Assembly (NCBI GenBank): GCA_023426245.1
Contig: JAFABB010000050.1
Coordinates: forward strand, 1-64,000
Origin: Bacillota bacterium
GTDB taxonomy: Bacteria; Bacillota; UBA4882; UBA8346
DNA length: 64,000 nucleotides
Direction: 5' to 3'
Part shown: one piece after another, positions 36,071 to 44,330 of the stretch
How positions within the stretch are numbered: the stretch's first letter is position 1
Layout: every line of letters begins with the position of its first letter
Notes under the pieces: model-generated
Database searches by the model: none
Told to the model about the DNA's origin: nothing
The model's input: only the letters and a program-made list of their open reading frames with translations
Position numbers and translations under genes: made by a program

Positions 36071-37459
36071 ATGTCCTGTGAATTAAAGCAAAAGGAAAGG
36101 GTTGGCGTTGTCAATCCCATCTTCACTTGTCAACCGTGTGGCGCTCAATATGTCAGCATCGGAATTAAGGATTGTATCGGCTTGGTCCATGGAGGCCAAG
36201 GCTGTGTGATGTTTGTCCGTTTGCTGTTTTCCCAGCATTTTAAAGAAAGTTTTGAATTGGCCTCATCCTCTCTCCATGAAGACGGCGCAGTCTTCGGCGC
36301 ATTAAACCGGGTCGAAGAAGGTATCGATGTCCTTTTAATGCGCTATCCTAAGGTAAAAGTGATTCCCATCATCACGACTTGTTCCACTGAAGTAATTGGC
36401 GACGATGTGGATGGCGTGGTCCGAAAACTCAATGAAGGGCTTTTGAAAGAAAAATACGCCGGCCGGGAGGTCCATTTAATCCCTATTCATACGCCGAGTT
36501 TTAAAGGAAGCATGGTGAGCGGATACGATGTGGCTGTCAATGATTTTGTCACTTATTTTGCCAAAAAGGGCGAACCCAATGGGAAAATCAATCTAATAAC
36601 CGGATGGGCTAACCCCGGTGATGTGACGGCTCTGAAGCATCTTCTTTCCGAAATGCGAGTGGAGGCCAATGTGCTTTTTGAAATTGAAAGTTTCGATTCT
36701 CCCTTGATGCCGGAAGGAAATGAAACCTCGCACGGCGATACAACCGTTGAGGATTTGAGAGATACCGCGAATGCCATCGGAACGATCGCCCTCAACCGCT
36801 ATGAAGGTGGAAAAGCCGCCGGGTACCTGGAAGACGAATTCGGCGTTCCGGCCGTTATCGGACCTACACCCATCGGCATCCGGAATACGGATACCTTTTT
36901 ACAAAATGTGAAAACCATGACCGGCACAGCCATTCCGGAGTCGCTGGTCCGGGAACGGGGTATAGCCATTGATGCTTTGACGGATTTGACCCATATGTTT
37001 CTGGCCGATAAACGGGTCGCCGTTTACGGAAATGCCGACCTGGTCATTGGTTTGGCCCAGTTCTGCCTTGACTTGGAGATGAAACCGGTCTTATTGCTTC
37101 TCGGGGACGACAACACCAATTATCCGAAGGATCCCCGGATCAAGGAACTTCAGGCCAATATCGATTTTGATATGGAGATTGTGATGAACGCCGACCTGTG
37201 GGAATTGGAAGACCGGATCAAAAATAAGGGGCTGCAAGTGGATCTTATTTTGGGGCATTCCAAGGGGCGTTTTGTCTCGATTGATTACAATATTCCCATG
37301 GCGCGGGTAGGGTTTCCCGTATATGACAGGGCGGGAATGTATCGGCATCCCGTGGTTGGCTACAGCGGCGCCATCTGGTTGGCTGAATTGATGGCCAACA
37401 CTATTTTTAGTGATATGGAGTATAAGAAAAATAAAGAATGGGTGCTGAATGTATGGTAA
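36071..37459 (+). CDS. anfK: Fe-only nitrogenase beta subunit
   Basis: Beta subunit of 462 aa, the same length as Azotobacter AnfK. P-cluster ligands are Cys20 (IFTCQPCGAQ), Cys45 (GGQGCVMFVR) and Cys104 (ITTCSTEVIGDD); the C-terminus ends KNKEWVLNVW as in AnfK. AAGGAG decides the ATG at 36071; the in-frame ATG 20 codons earlier has no site. It is set apart from anfG by 237 bp of repeat and hairpin sequence. Confidence 0.95.
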   Translation: MSCELKQKERVGVVNPIFTCQPCGAQYVSIGIKDCIGLVHGGQGCVMFVRLLFSQHFKESFELASSSLHEDGAVFGALNRVEEGIDVLLMRYPKVKVIPIITTCSTEVIGDDVDGVVRKLNEGLLKEKYAGREVHLIPIHTPSFKGSMVSGYDVAVNDFVTYFAKKGEPNGKINLITGWANPGDVTALKHLLSEMRVEANVLFEIESFDSPLMPEGNETSHGDTTVEDLRDTANAIGTIALNRYEGGKAAGYLEDEFGVPAVIGPTPIGIRNTDTFLQNVKTMTGTAIPESLVRERGIAIDALTDLTHMFLADKRVAVYGNADLVIGLAQFCLDLEMKPVLLLLGDDNTNYPKDPRIKELQANIDFDMEIVMNADLWELEDRIKNKGLQVDLILGHSKGRFVSIDYNIPMARVGFPVYDRAGMYRHPVVGYSGAIWLAELMANTIFSDMEYKKNKEWVLNVW

Positions 37460-37610
37460 GGCGTTGAATCAAAAGTTTCTGCCGAGGGCTGCCCGAAAAG
37501 CGGGAGGCTTAAGAAATATCTGATAAAGTATTTGCTTCATATGGATGGAAAATTGTTTTTGCAAGATTTTTCGAAGCCTGATCCGGCAGAATTGGAGGGG
37601 GTTGAGCATC

Positions 37611-38570
37611 GTGTCCCAGGAAAACTTGTCATCGCCGGATGCGGCGCAAGAAGCGGCGCGGGAATTTTCGGTCGCCACGGCTAAACATCCATGTTACTCG
37701 GTGAACGCGGCCCATCATTATGCCCGGATGCATTTGCCGGTAGCTCCCGCTTGCAATATTCAATGCCGTTATTGCAATCGTAAATTTGACTGTGTCAATG
37801 AAAGCCGGCCTGGAGTGACCAGTGAAATTTTAAATCCCGAAGCGGCCAGAGATAAGTTCATCCGGGTAAAGGAGGCCTTGCCCAATCTATCGGTGGTCGG
37901 TATCGCCGGTCCCGGAGACGCCTTGGCCAACTGGGAGCAAACACGACGGACCCTTGCTTTGATCCGTGAGGAGGATCCGGAATGTCTGTTTTGCCTCTCC
38001 ACCAATGGATTGATGGTTCCTCAATACGGGCCTGAGCTGGTGGTGCTGGGTGTCAGCCACGTTACTATTACCCTTAATTGTATCGATCCGGAGATAGGAG
38101 CTGTTATTTATCATTTTGTCGATTTTCGGGGGAAACGGCATACCGGCGCCGGGGCCGCTGAAATTTTAATCGAAAACCAAATCGAAGGCATTCGTTATTT
38201 GGTTGGGAAAAGTGTTTGCGTGAAAGTGAACATCGTGATGATTCCCGGTGTCAACGCCGCCCATATCCCGCTGGTGGTTAAGAAGGCCAAAGAATTGGGG
38301 GTATTCATGACCAATATCATCCCGCTGATTCCGGCTCAGGGTAGCCGCTTTCAGTCTATGGCTCCGCCAAGCCCGGAGGAACTTAAGAGCTTGCGGGAAA
38401 TATGCCGGAAGGATATTCTACAGATGTGCCATTGCAGGCAATGCCGGGCCGATGCCATCGGGCTGCTGGAGCGGGATATTGCTTGCCGATTCGGTGACGT
38501 TTCAAAAAAGGCGCCAGTTACAATCGTTAGGGAAAATAATTTTCAGCCGTCCGATCCGGGTGTAGCGTGA
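37611..38570 (+). CDS. nifB: radical SAM cofactor-cluster maturase NifB
   Basis: Enzyme of 319 aa that fuses iron-sulfur clusters with carbide to make NifB-co, the precursor of the FeFe cofactor. SAM cluster Cys48, Cys52 and Cys55 (CNIQCRYC) and accessory Cys28 (HPCYS) are present, plus the C-terminal CHCRQCRADAIG. It has no C-terminal NifX-like domain, as in the short form of anaerobes. GGAGGGG at 37594-37600 favours the GTG at 37611. No nifE or nifN is nearby, fitting the view that FeFe-co needs little beyond NifB and AnfDGK. Confidence 0.9.
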   Translation: MSQENLSSPDAAQEAAREFSVATAKHPCYSVNAAHHYARMHLPVAPACNIQCRYCNRKFDCVNESRPGVTSEILNPEAARDKFIRVKEALPNLSVVGIAGPGDALANWEQTRRTLALIREEDPECLFCLSTNGLMVPQYGPELVVLGVSHVTITLNCIDPEIGAVIYHFVDFRGKRHTGAGAAEILIENQIEGIRYLVGKSVCVKVNIVMIPGVNAAHIPLVVKKAKELGVFMTNIIPLIPAQGSRFQSMAPPSPEELKSLREICRKDILQMCHCRQCRADAIGLLERDIACRFGDVSKKAPVTIVRENNFQPSDPGVA

Positions 38571-38680
38571 ATGCAAAGTTTTCTCTGCGCTGTCTGTCTT
38601 GGCGGTAAACTTGTTTCGTTCCGGCGACCACGGTCGAAAGAATTTTCCAGGTGAATTTAGAAATCAAGGAGATGACTCAG

Positions 38681-39007
38681 ATGATTATGATTCGGGCAAT
38701 TGTCCGGCCTGAAAAAGTGGAAGAGATTTTGGCTCAATTGGCGGATGCCGGATTTCCGGCTGTCACTAAAATGGATGTGGTGGGAAGAGGCCGCCAAAGG
38801 GGACTTCAATGCGGAGATATTATTTACGACGAACTCCCCAAGGAAATGTTGGTCATTGTATGTGAAGATCAAAGCAGGCAGAAAATCATTGATATCATCG
38901 TACAAAATGCCCGGACCGGAGAAAACGGTAATTTCGGAGACGGTAAAATTTTTATAAGTCCGGTGGAGGAAGTTTATACCGTAAGTTCCGGCGTCAACCA
39001 ATTGTAA
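38681..39007 (+). CDS. nifI1: PII-like nitrogenase regulator NifI1
   Basis: PII-family protein of 108 aa. Features: MIRAIVRPEKVEEI at the start, KMDVVGRGRQRG leading into the T-loop, and TGENGNFGDGKIFISPVEEVYTV at the end. With NifI2 it switches nitrogenase off at the protein level when 2-oxoglutarate is low. AAGGAG fits the ATG at 38681. The usual place of nifI genes is between nifH and nifD; here they follow nifB. Confidence 0.9.
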   Translation: MIMIRAIVRPEKVEEILAQLADAGFPAVTKMDVVGRGRQRGLQCGDIIYDELPKEMLVIVCEDQSRQKIIDIIVQNARTGENGNFGDGKIFISPVEEVYTVSSGVNQL

Positions 39008-39020
39008 TGGAGGAATCGCT

Positions 39021-39386
39021 ATGAAAGAAGTTGTGGCAGTCATCCGGATCGATATGATTAATCAGACCAAAAATGCCCTGCTGCAAAAAGGATTTGCCGC
39101 TCTCAACTGCAGCAAAGTATTGGGCAGAGGCAAGAAAAAGGTGCATTTTACGGTGAGGGATGAAACGGTTTCGGCAAAAGTGCTGGAAACGGTGTCGGAA
39201 GAACACCGGCTTATTCCCAAGCGGCTTTTGTCGATCATAATCAATGATAACGACGTTAAAACCGTCGTTGAGACGATTATCCATGTCAATAGCAAGGGTA
39301 GGCCGGGCGACGGTAAAATTTTCGTAATGCCTATCAGCGATGCGATCAGAGTCAGCAATGGGGAGACAGGGGCGGCGGCGGTTTGA
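39021..39386 (+). CDS. nifI2: PII-like nitrogenase regulator NifI2
   Basis: Partner of NifI1, 121 aa. Features: VAVIRIDMINQTKNALLQKG, VLGRGKKK, and GRPGDGKIFVMPISDAIRV. ATGGAGG precedes the ATG. The NifI1/NifI2 complex binds dinitrogenase directly in methanogens; the same for AnfDGK here is inferred. Confidence 0.9.
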   Translation: MKEVVAVIRIDMINQTKNALLQKGFAALNCSKVLGRGKKKVHFTVRDETVSAKVLETVSEEHRLIPKRLLSIIINDNDVKTVVETIIHVNSKGRPGDGKIFVMPISDAIRVSNGETGAAAV

Positions 39387-39450
39387 AGCGTCTGGTCTCA
39401 GGGGCACGCCGGAGGGCAAAGTAAAACACGTGTGGAAAGGGGCGAGCGGC

Positions 39451-40500
39451 ATGAAACCGGCATTATCTTTTTTCGATGAGACCATCCGCTGTATTAGCCG
39501 GGGTCGGGGACTGGCTTCGCAAGAAATACCTTTGCTGGCGGATAAAATCTTCCGGGCCACAGGGGCTGTTGTGGATATTCCGGTAGAGCTATTCCAGAAA
39601 ATCTCTCCGGATACCTTGAGCCAATTCGAAAATGTGCGAGTGTGGCTAAACGCCGAAACATCGGAGATCCAACGCGCCCATCGAGGAGGGTGCGGACGGA
39701 TTGCAATCGAATTTGACCCGTTAAGGGAGAATAGGGCCCGTTTCGAAAGGGCTTTGGAAGCAGCGCGCCGCTATGGAATGGAAATTAGCTGGGGTTGCAT
39801 GGATGGAAATCACTGTACCCCGGAGAGGGTGGGAGTTTTTCAAGACCTCATTGAACAGGGAGGTATCCAGCGTTTGATTGTCGCCGATCGGGAAGGAAGG
39901 ATGGAACCTTTCGCCACGGAACGTTTGTTGTCTGACCTGCGGAAAAAAATCGGCTGTCCGCTGGAATATCACGCCGATAATTCGATGGGGATGGCTACCG
40001 CCAATGTCTTAGGCGCTTTGCGAAGCGGTATCCGCCATGTGGCGGTATCTCTGGGGGGCGTGGGGCAATGTCCCGCCTATGAAGAAGTGGCAATGAGCGC
40101 CAAATATTTTCTGCAAATTCCGTTGACGGTATCTCGTCAATTGGCGCCGCTTTGCCGTGATGTTTTGGCGCAGCTCGGTCAGAAGATCGTGGAAAATAAA
40201 GCAATTATCGGTCCGGATATTTTTAGCCACGAATCGGGGATTCATGTGGACGGCGTCATGAAAAAGAGCGAGCTTTACGAACCGTTTTCCCCTGAAAGTG
40301 TGGGTCTTATCCGGCGGATTGTGATTGGAAAGCACTCCGGCAGGGCTGCGCTTAGCGAGAAATTGCGGCAATTGGGCATGGATATCCATCCGGCGGCCTT
40401 GCCCGGTGTATTGGAAAAAGTCCGTGAAGTTTCAATCCGGCAAAAGGGACCGCTCTCCGATGAACAGTTGGCCCAGGTGATTCGGGAGGTGGAATTTTGA
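39451..40500 (+). CDS. nifV: homocitrate synthase, omega subunit
   Basis: Protein of 349 aa equal in size to NifV-omega of C. pasteurianum (348 aa). The N-terminal barrel lacks the canonical metal/substrate motif DTTLRDGEQ (it reads DETIRCISRGRG), while the C-terminal part keeps the LeuA-type linker GPDIFSHESGIHVDGVMK and the IGKHSGRAA segment. So this subunit alone is probably inactive, completing the alpha subunit. AAAGGGG precedes the ATG at 39451. Homocitrate is the organic ligand of the cofactor. Confidence 0.85.
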   Translation: MKPALSFFDETIRCISRGRGLASQEIPLLADKIFRATGAVVDIPVELFQKISPDTLSQFENVRVWLNAETSEIQRAHRGGCGRIAIEFDPLRENRARFERALEAARRYGMEISWGCMDGNHCTPERVGVFQDLIEQGGIQRLIVADREGRMEPFATERLLSDLRKKIGCPLEYHADNSMGMATANVLGALRSGIRHVAVSLGGVGQCPAYEEVAMSAKYFLQIPLTVSRQLAPLCRDVLAQLGQKIVENKAIIGPDIFSHESGIHVDGVMKKSELYEPFSPESVGLIRRIVIGKHSGRAALSEKLRQLGMDIHPAALPGVLEKVREVSIRQKGPLSDEQLAQVIREVEF

Positions 40501-41318
40501 AAGCATACATTGTCGATACCACTTTACGGGATGGAGAACAGTCGCCGGGATTGATATTCTCCGCATCTGAAAAATTAGCGATTGCTCAATGTTTGGATCG
40601 CGCCGCTGTTTTTGCGATCGAAGCCGGTATACCGGCAATGGGTAAAGAGGAACAGGCTGCCTTGACCATGCTTGCTTCCAAACCAATGCAAGCCCAGGTG
40701 ATTGCCTGGAACCGGGCGAATTTGCAAGATATTGAGGCCTCGGTTCGCTGCGGCTTCTCGTGGATTCATATTTCGATTCCCATATCGGATTTGCACATCC
40801 GGTATAAACTTGGGAAGGACCGTCAGTGGGTGCTGGATAAATTGAGAGAAGCCGTCGCCTATGCCAAAAGCTTTGGCTGTCGCGTTTTAGTGGGCGCTGA
40901 GGATGCTTCCCGGGCGGAAGAGAACTTTTTCTTGCAGGTGGCTGAAATAGCTGCCGCAATGGGGGCGGAGCGGATTCGTTTCGCCGATACCATTGGGTGT
41001 CTGGAGCCGTTTGGCTGTTATGAGAGGATGAAACGACTGGTTTCAGGGTGCGCGCTGCCGATAGAAATTCATGCCCACAACGACTTCGGATTGGCAGTTG
41101 CCAACACGATCAGCGCTATTCTGGCGGGTGTTAAATTTGCCAGTGTTACGGTGGGGGGTATCGGAGAACGGGCTGGAAATGCGTCCCTGGAACAAGTAGT
41201 CAACGTTTTAAACACTTTGTACGGGGTGGAAACGGGTTTGGATTTGGAAGCGTTGTCAGAGGCCGAAGAAATTTTGACGCATCCTGTTTTTCCAGGAAAA
41301 AGTATCACCCTGGCGTAA
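40497..41318 (+). CDS. nifV: homocitrate synthase, alpha subunit
   Basis: Catalytic barrel subunit of 273 aa (NifV-alpha of C. pasteurianum has 269). It has the HMGL-like signature DTTLRDGEQSPG, IEAGIPAMG, HAHNDFGLAVANT for metal binding, and ends where the linker domain would begin. The start is TTG at 40497 overlapping the omega stop (TTGA), behind GGGAGGTGG, so the two subunits are made in a coupled, near 1:1 way. It joins acetyl-CoA and 2-oxoglutarate to homocitrate. Confidence 0.9.
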   Translation: MKAYIVDTTLRDGEQSPGLIFSASEKLAIAQCLDRAAVFAIEAGIPAMGKEEQAALTMLASKPMQAQVIAWNRANLQDIEASVRCGFSWIHISIPISDLHIRYKLGKDRQWVLDKLREAVAYAKSFGCRVLVGAEDASRAEENFFLQVAEIAAAMGAERIRFADTIGCLEPFGCYERMKRLVSGCALPIEIHAHNDFGLAVANTISAILAGVKFASVTVGGIGERAGNASLEQVVNVLNTLYGVETGLDLEALSEAEEILTHPVFPGKSITLA

Positions 41319-41359
41319 AGAGATAAACATTGGATTGATTAAAGGATGGGTGAAAATTC

Positions 41360-42073
41360 ATGAGGATTCATTATTTGCAACATGTTTCCTTTGAAAACCC
41401 CGGAACTATTTTAGATTGGGCAAGGACGAAGGGGTATTCCGTCAGTAGTAATTTGGTCTACCAGGATCAAAGATTTCCGGATCAGGATGATTTTGATTGG
41501 CTCCTCATCATGGGCGGCCCAATGAATGTTGATGAAGAGGCGCAATACCCCTGGCTTGCCAAAGAGAAAAGATTCATCGGGGAAAGTATCGCTGGGGGAA
41601 AAGTGGTGCTGGGAATTTGTTTGGGAGCTCAACTGATTGCCGAGGTGATTGGTGGCAAGGTAACGCGCAATCCCGCAGTTGAAATCGGCTGGTTTTCAAT
41701 TCGCTGGAGTGAGGAAGCAGCGGCATCCCCGCTATTTTCGTTTTTTCCCCGCCAGACCCGGGTCTTCCAATGGCATGGCGATACTTTCAGTTCTCTGCCG
41801 GCGGAAGCTGTTTTGTTGGCGGAGAGCGAGGCTTGCCGGCATCAGGCCTTTATCTATAAAAGGCGGGTGGTTGGTTTTCAATTCCATTTGGAAAATACTC
41901 CGGATATCGTTGAAAACCTGCTCAACAACTGTGCGGATGAAATGCAGCCCGGACCCTACGTGGAATCGGCCGAAAAAATCCTGGCCAACTCCGGATATTT
42001 CAGAGAAACCAATCAATGGATGGATGCCTTTTTAACACGGCTTGAAACAATGGAACGGAAAGGAGAGCTATGA
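41360..42073 (+). CDS. class I glutamine amidotransferase-like protein in the anf operon
   Basis: Protein of 237 aa with the GATase triad: nucleophile Cys in VLGICLGAQLIAEVIGG, His and Glu in VGFQFHLENTPD. It resembles stand-alone GMP-synthase-type GATases that release ammonia from glutamine or act as gamma-glutamyl hydrolases. It has no synthetase partner here. GGATGGG precedes the ATG and it overlaps the next gene by four bases. A role with Fe-only nitrogenase, for instance in nitrogen signalling or ammonia handling, is inferred only from operon position. Confidence 0.75.
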   Translation: MRIHYLQHVSFENPGTILDWARTKGYSVSSNLVYQDQRFPDQDDFDWLLIMGGPMNVDEEAQYPWLAKEKRFIGESIAGGKVVLGICLGAQLIAEVIGGKVTRNPAVEIGWFSIRWSEEAAASPLFSFFPRQTRVFQWHGDTFSSLPAEAVLLAESEACRHQAFIYKRRVVGFQFHLENTPDIVENLLNNCADEMQPGPYVESAEKILANSGYFRETNQWMDAFLTRLETMERKGEL

Positions 42074-42618
42074 TGAATCAAATTCGTTATATTCAAAGAA
42101 TTTGCACGGATCAGGGGAAGATTGAAGCCTTGCTTGGGCGCATCCGGACCGGCATCCTGGCTATGGTGGCCGAAGGCCTGCCTTATGCGGTGCCGGTTAA
42201 TTTTATATGGTATCGCGGAGCGGTTTACTTTCACGGTATGGGTTCGGGTAAAAAGGATGCTATCCTTTCCCAAAGTCCGCCCGTTACCTTTACGGTATAT
42301 GAGGAATACGGTACGGTGACCGATCCGGTGCCTTGTCACGCCGATACTTCCTACTTGAGTGTCATGCTTTTTGGAACGGCCGAAAAATTGAGGGATTTTG
42401 AAGAAGCTGCCGGAGCTTTGCAGCAATTGGTCGACAAATATTTACCCCAGTACTATCATCGTTCTTTATCCGGAAAATTCATTGAGAAATACCGTTCCGC
42501 CCTGGATGGAAGAAGGGTAGCCGTATACAGATTAAAGCCGCTGGAGATCACGGCCAAAGAAAATGCCGCCGAAGAGGAAAAGATATTTCAGAGTCCGTCG
42601 CATGAGGGATCAACATGA
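42070..42618 (+). CDS. pyridoxamine-5'-phosphate oxidase-like flavin-binding protein
   Basis: Split-barrel protein of 182 aa of the PNPOx/NimA-like family: GILAMVAEGLPYAVPVNFIW, YFHGMGSGKKDAIL, PPVTFTVYEE, then SVMLFGTAEKL. Family members bind FMN, F420 or heme and reduce or sequester small molecules. It is translationally coupled to the amidotransferase (ATGA overlap). Its place between nitrogenase genes and anfO suggests protection against an oxidant or nitro compound, or a redox step (inference). Confidence 0.75.
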   Translation: MMNQIRYIQRICTDQGKIEALLGRIRTGILAMVAEGLPYAVPVNFIWYRGAVYFHGMGSGKKDAILSQSPPVTFTVYEEYGTVTDPVPCHADTSYLSVMLFGTAEKLRDFEEAAGALQQLVDKYLPQYYHRSLSGKFIEKYRSALDGRRVAVYRLKPLEITAKENAAEEEKIFQSPSHEGST

Positions 42619-42646
42619 GGATTATTGTTTCCGTAAGGAGGGTCCG

Positions 42647-43273
42647 ATGGAAGAGAAGATAGGTATTATGATGAATTCCTGCGGCCAGACCGCTTCTTTG
42701 AAGGAAAACGGGATCATCAAAGTATTCCGGAAAGAAGGCCAACATTGGATCGATGTCCAAGAAATTGCTTATCGGATCGAAGATGGGTTGGAATTGCCGG
42801 AGATCCAAGAGGAGCTTCGTGCCCTTGTGCAAAATCTCGGTGATTGCCGGATTCTTATCAGCTCAAAAATCCGCTGTATTCCGGGAGCCATTTTTGAAGG
42901 CTTGGGCATGATTTTATGGGAAGCAACGGGAAAACCGGATCAGTATTTCGACAGCATTTCCGCCGAGATTGCAAAGATGGCCGGGAAATCCATCACGAAA
43001 ACGGTTCCCACCCCGGTTGCCCGGGATAATCAAGGCCATTATTTTTTGGATCTCCGTCAGAGTTTGGAAGATCAAGGGCAGGAACATATCCCGTCACAAA
43101 AAATATTAAAGCCCTTTTTTCAAAATGTTTCTTTTGAAGAATTGGAAATCCTTTGCGATCATGTTCCTTGCTGGTTTGAACAGGAACTGTTTGGCTTTAA
43201 TTTGCAGGCGGAGCCGGAAGCGCTGGAAGATGGGGCCGTTAGAGTGAAAATCGTTCCTTTGAGGAGGAAATGA
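42647..43273 (+). CDS. anfO: Fe-only nitrogenase accessory protein AnfO
   Basis: Protein of 208 aa matching the AnfO family, found only beside Fe-only nitrogenases: IGIMMNSCGQTASLKENGII, VFRKEGQHWIDV, LGDCRILISSKIRCIPGAIF and GLGMILWEATGKP. AAGGAGG supports the ATG at 42647. Its biochemical role is not settled; in Azotobacter and Rhodopseudomonas it is needed for normal Fe-only nitrogenase function. The N-terminal part resembles a NifX/NifY-type cofactor-handling fold (weak, by eye). Confidence 0.8.
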   Translation: MEEKIGIMMNSCGQTASLKENGIIKVFRKEGQHWIDVQEIAYRIEDGLELPEIQEELRALVQNLGDCRILISSKIRCIPGAIFEGLGMILWEATGKPDQYFDSISAEIAKMAGKSITKTVPTPVARDNQGHYFLDLRQSLEDQGQEHIPSQKILKPFFQNVSFEELEILCDHVPCWFEQELFGFNLQAEPEALEDGAVRVKIVPLRRK

Positions 43274-43274
43274 A

Positions 43275-44216
43275 ATGAATACCGTTTCAACCCGGTACGG
43301 GAGGTTGACAGGAGCCGACTCCGTTGAATTTTATCTCGATGGGGCGGTGGCCGAATGCATGCTTCATAGCCCGAATCAATTACGGACTCCCTATGGAGAA
43401 CTGATACCCCAGTATGGCGATGGCGGAGCCCGCCGCAAATATACCCGTTCGATTTCATTCCATCGGAGCGGGGTTTTAAAGAGCATCTCCCTTCATGAAC
43501 AAACGCGTATTGCCACTCCAATAGGGATTTTTCCTGCGGAGTTACTCACTTTTTATGAAAACGGCAATATTTGCCGCCTCTTTCCGCTAAACGGCAAACT
43601 GACTGGTTTCTGGAGCGAAGCCAATGAGTACGAATTGGCCGAGGAGTTTCATTTCAAGCTGTCGTTCGCGGAATTTAAAAGAAAAATTATCAGTATTCAT
43701 TTTTATGAAAACGGCGCCATGCGAAGCCTGACTTTTTGGCCGAAAGATTCGTTGATGATTGACACCCCGATGGGGAAGATACCGATCCGGATCGGCTTTT
43801 CCCTTTATCCCGACGGGACCCTGCAGTCCCTGGAACCAAAGAGTCCGCTGCGGGTCAATACGCCTATCGGCAAAATTACGGCTTACGACTTTAATGCCAA
43901 CGGGATATCCGGGGATGACAATTCTTTATGTTTCACTCCGGTAGGGGACATTCAATCGTTGATTACTTCCAGCGATCGGATTATGATGACCGATCCCAAG
44001 GGGAAGCGGATTTCTTTTGGACCGGGGCTCACTCCCAATATTTGTGACGACCAAAAGATGGAGCCTGTTCCTTTGCATATTGAATTCACGCCGGAAGGAA
44101 TCGTATACGGCAAAAAGGGAGAAGTGCGATACAAGCGGGAACTTTATACCTACGCTATCCAAACCAATCATTTGGAAATGGAAAGATTATGTAAAGAATG
44201 TTCAGGCTACGAGTAG
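43275..44216 (+). CDS. unrecognised 313-aa beta-repeat protein ending the anf operon
   Basis: I do not recognise this family. It is a soluble protein without signal peptide or membrane span, made of five or six degenerate units of about 35 residues with the pattern F-(Y/H)-x2-G-x3-SL ... TP-x-G-x-I (ISFHRSGVLKSISL; IHFYENGAMRSLTF then IDTPMGKIP; GFSLYPDGTLQSLEP then VNTPIGKI). This suggests a beta-hairpin or solenoid of the MORN-like kind. Only a few Cys are present (CKECSGYE near the end). GGAGG precedes the ATG, two bases after anfO, so it is translated with it. A scaffold or chaperone for AnfDGK is one possibility. Confidence 0.75.
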   Translation: MNTVSTRYGRLTGADSVEFYLDGAVAECMLHSPNQLRTPYGELIPQYGDGGARRKYTRSISFHRSGVLKSISLHEQTRIATPIGIFPAELLTFYENGNICRLFPLNGKLTGFWSEANEYELAEEFHFKLSFAEFKRKIISIHFYENGAMRSLTFWPKDSLMIDTPMGKIPIRIGFSLYPDGTLQSLEPKSPLRVNTPIGKITAYDFNANGISGDDNSLCFTPVGDIQSLITSSDRIMMTDPKGKRISFGPGLTPNICDDQKMEPVPLHIEFTPEGIVYGKKGEVRYKRELYTYAIQTNHLEMERLCKECSGYE

Positions 44217-44315
44217 AGCGTATCGTAAATAAACGGCAATTAGAAATGGGGAAGATACGCTCTGCTGGAGTAAAACGTTCACAATCATTGAGTAGTTATT
44301 TCGAGAACGTTTTAC
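44214..44315 (+). repeat. two-hairpin dispersed repeat, full copy B
   Basis: Hairpin 1: AGAGCGTATC (44215) with GATACGCTCT (44254). Hairpin 2: GTAAAACGTTC (44270) with GAACGTTTTAC (44305). Same length as copy A. Its first TAG is the stop codon of the 313-aa gene. It may act as the transcript end of the anf operon, although a T run is lacking. Confidence 0.85.
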
Positions 44316-44330
44316 AAGAGAGAGGTGGTT

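Noticed and set aside
33022..37459. Molybdenum or vanadium nitrogenase
   Set aside because: The presence of AnfG, an AnfK of 462 aa ending KNKEWVLNVW, and AnfD residue numbering with Cys257/His423 all match the Fe-only enzyme, not nifDK or vnfDGK.
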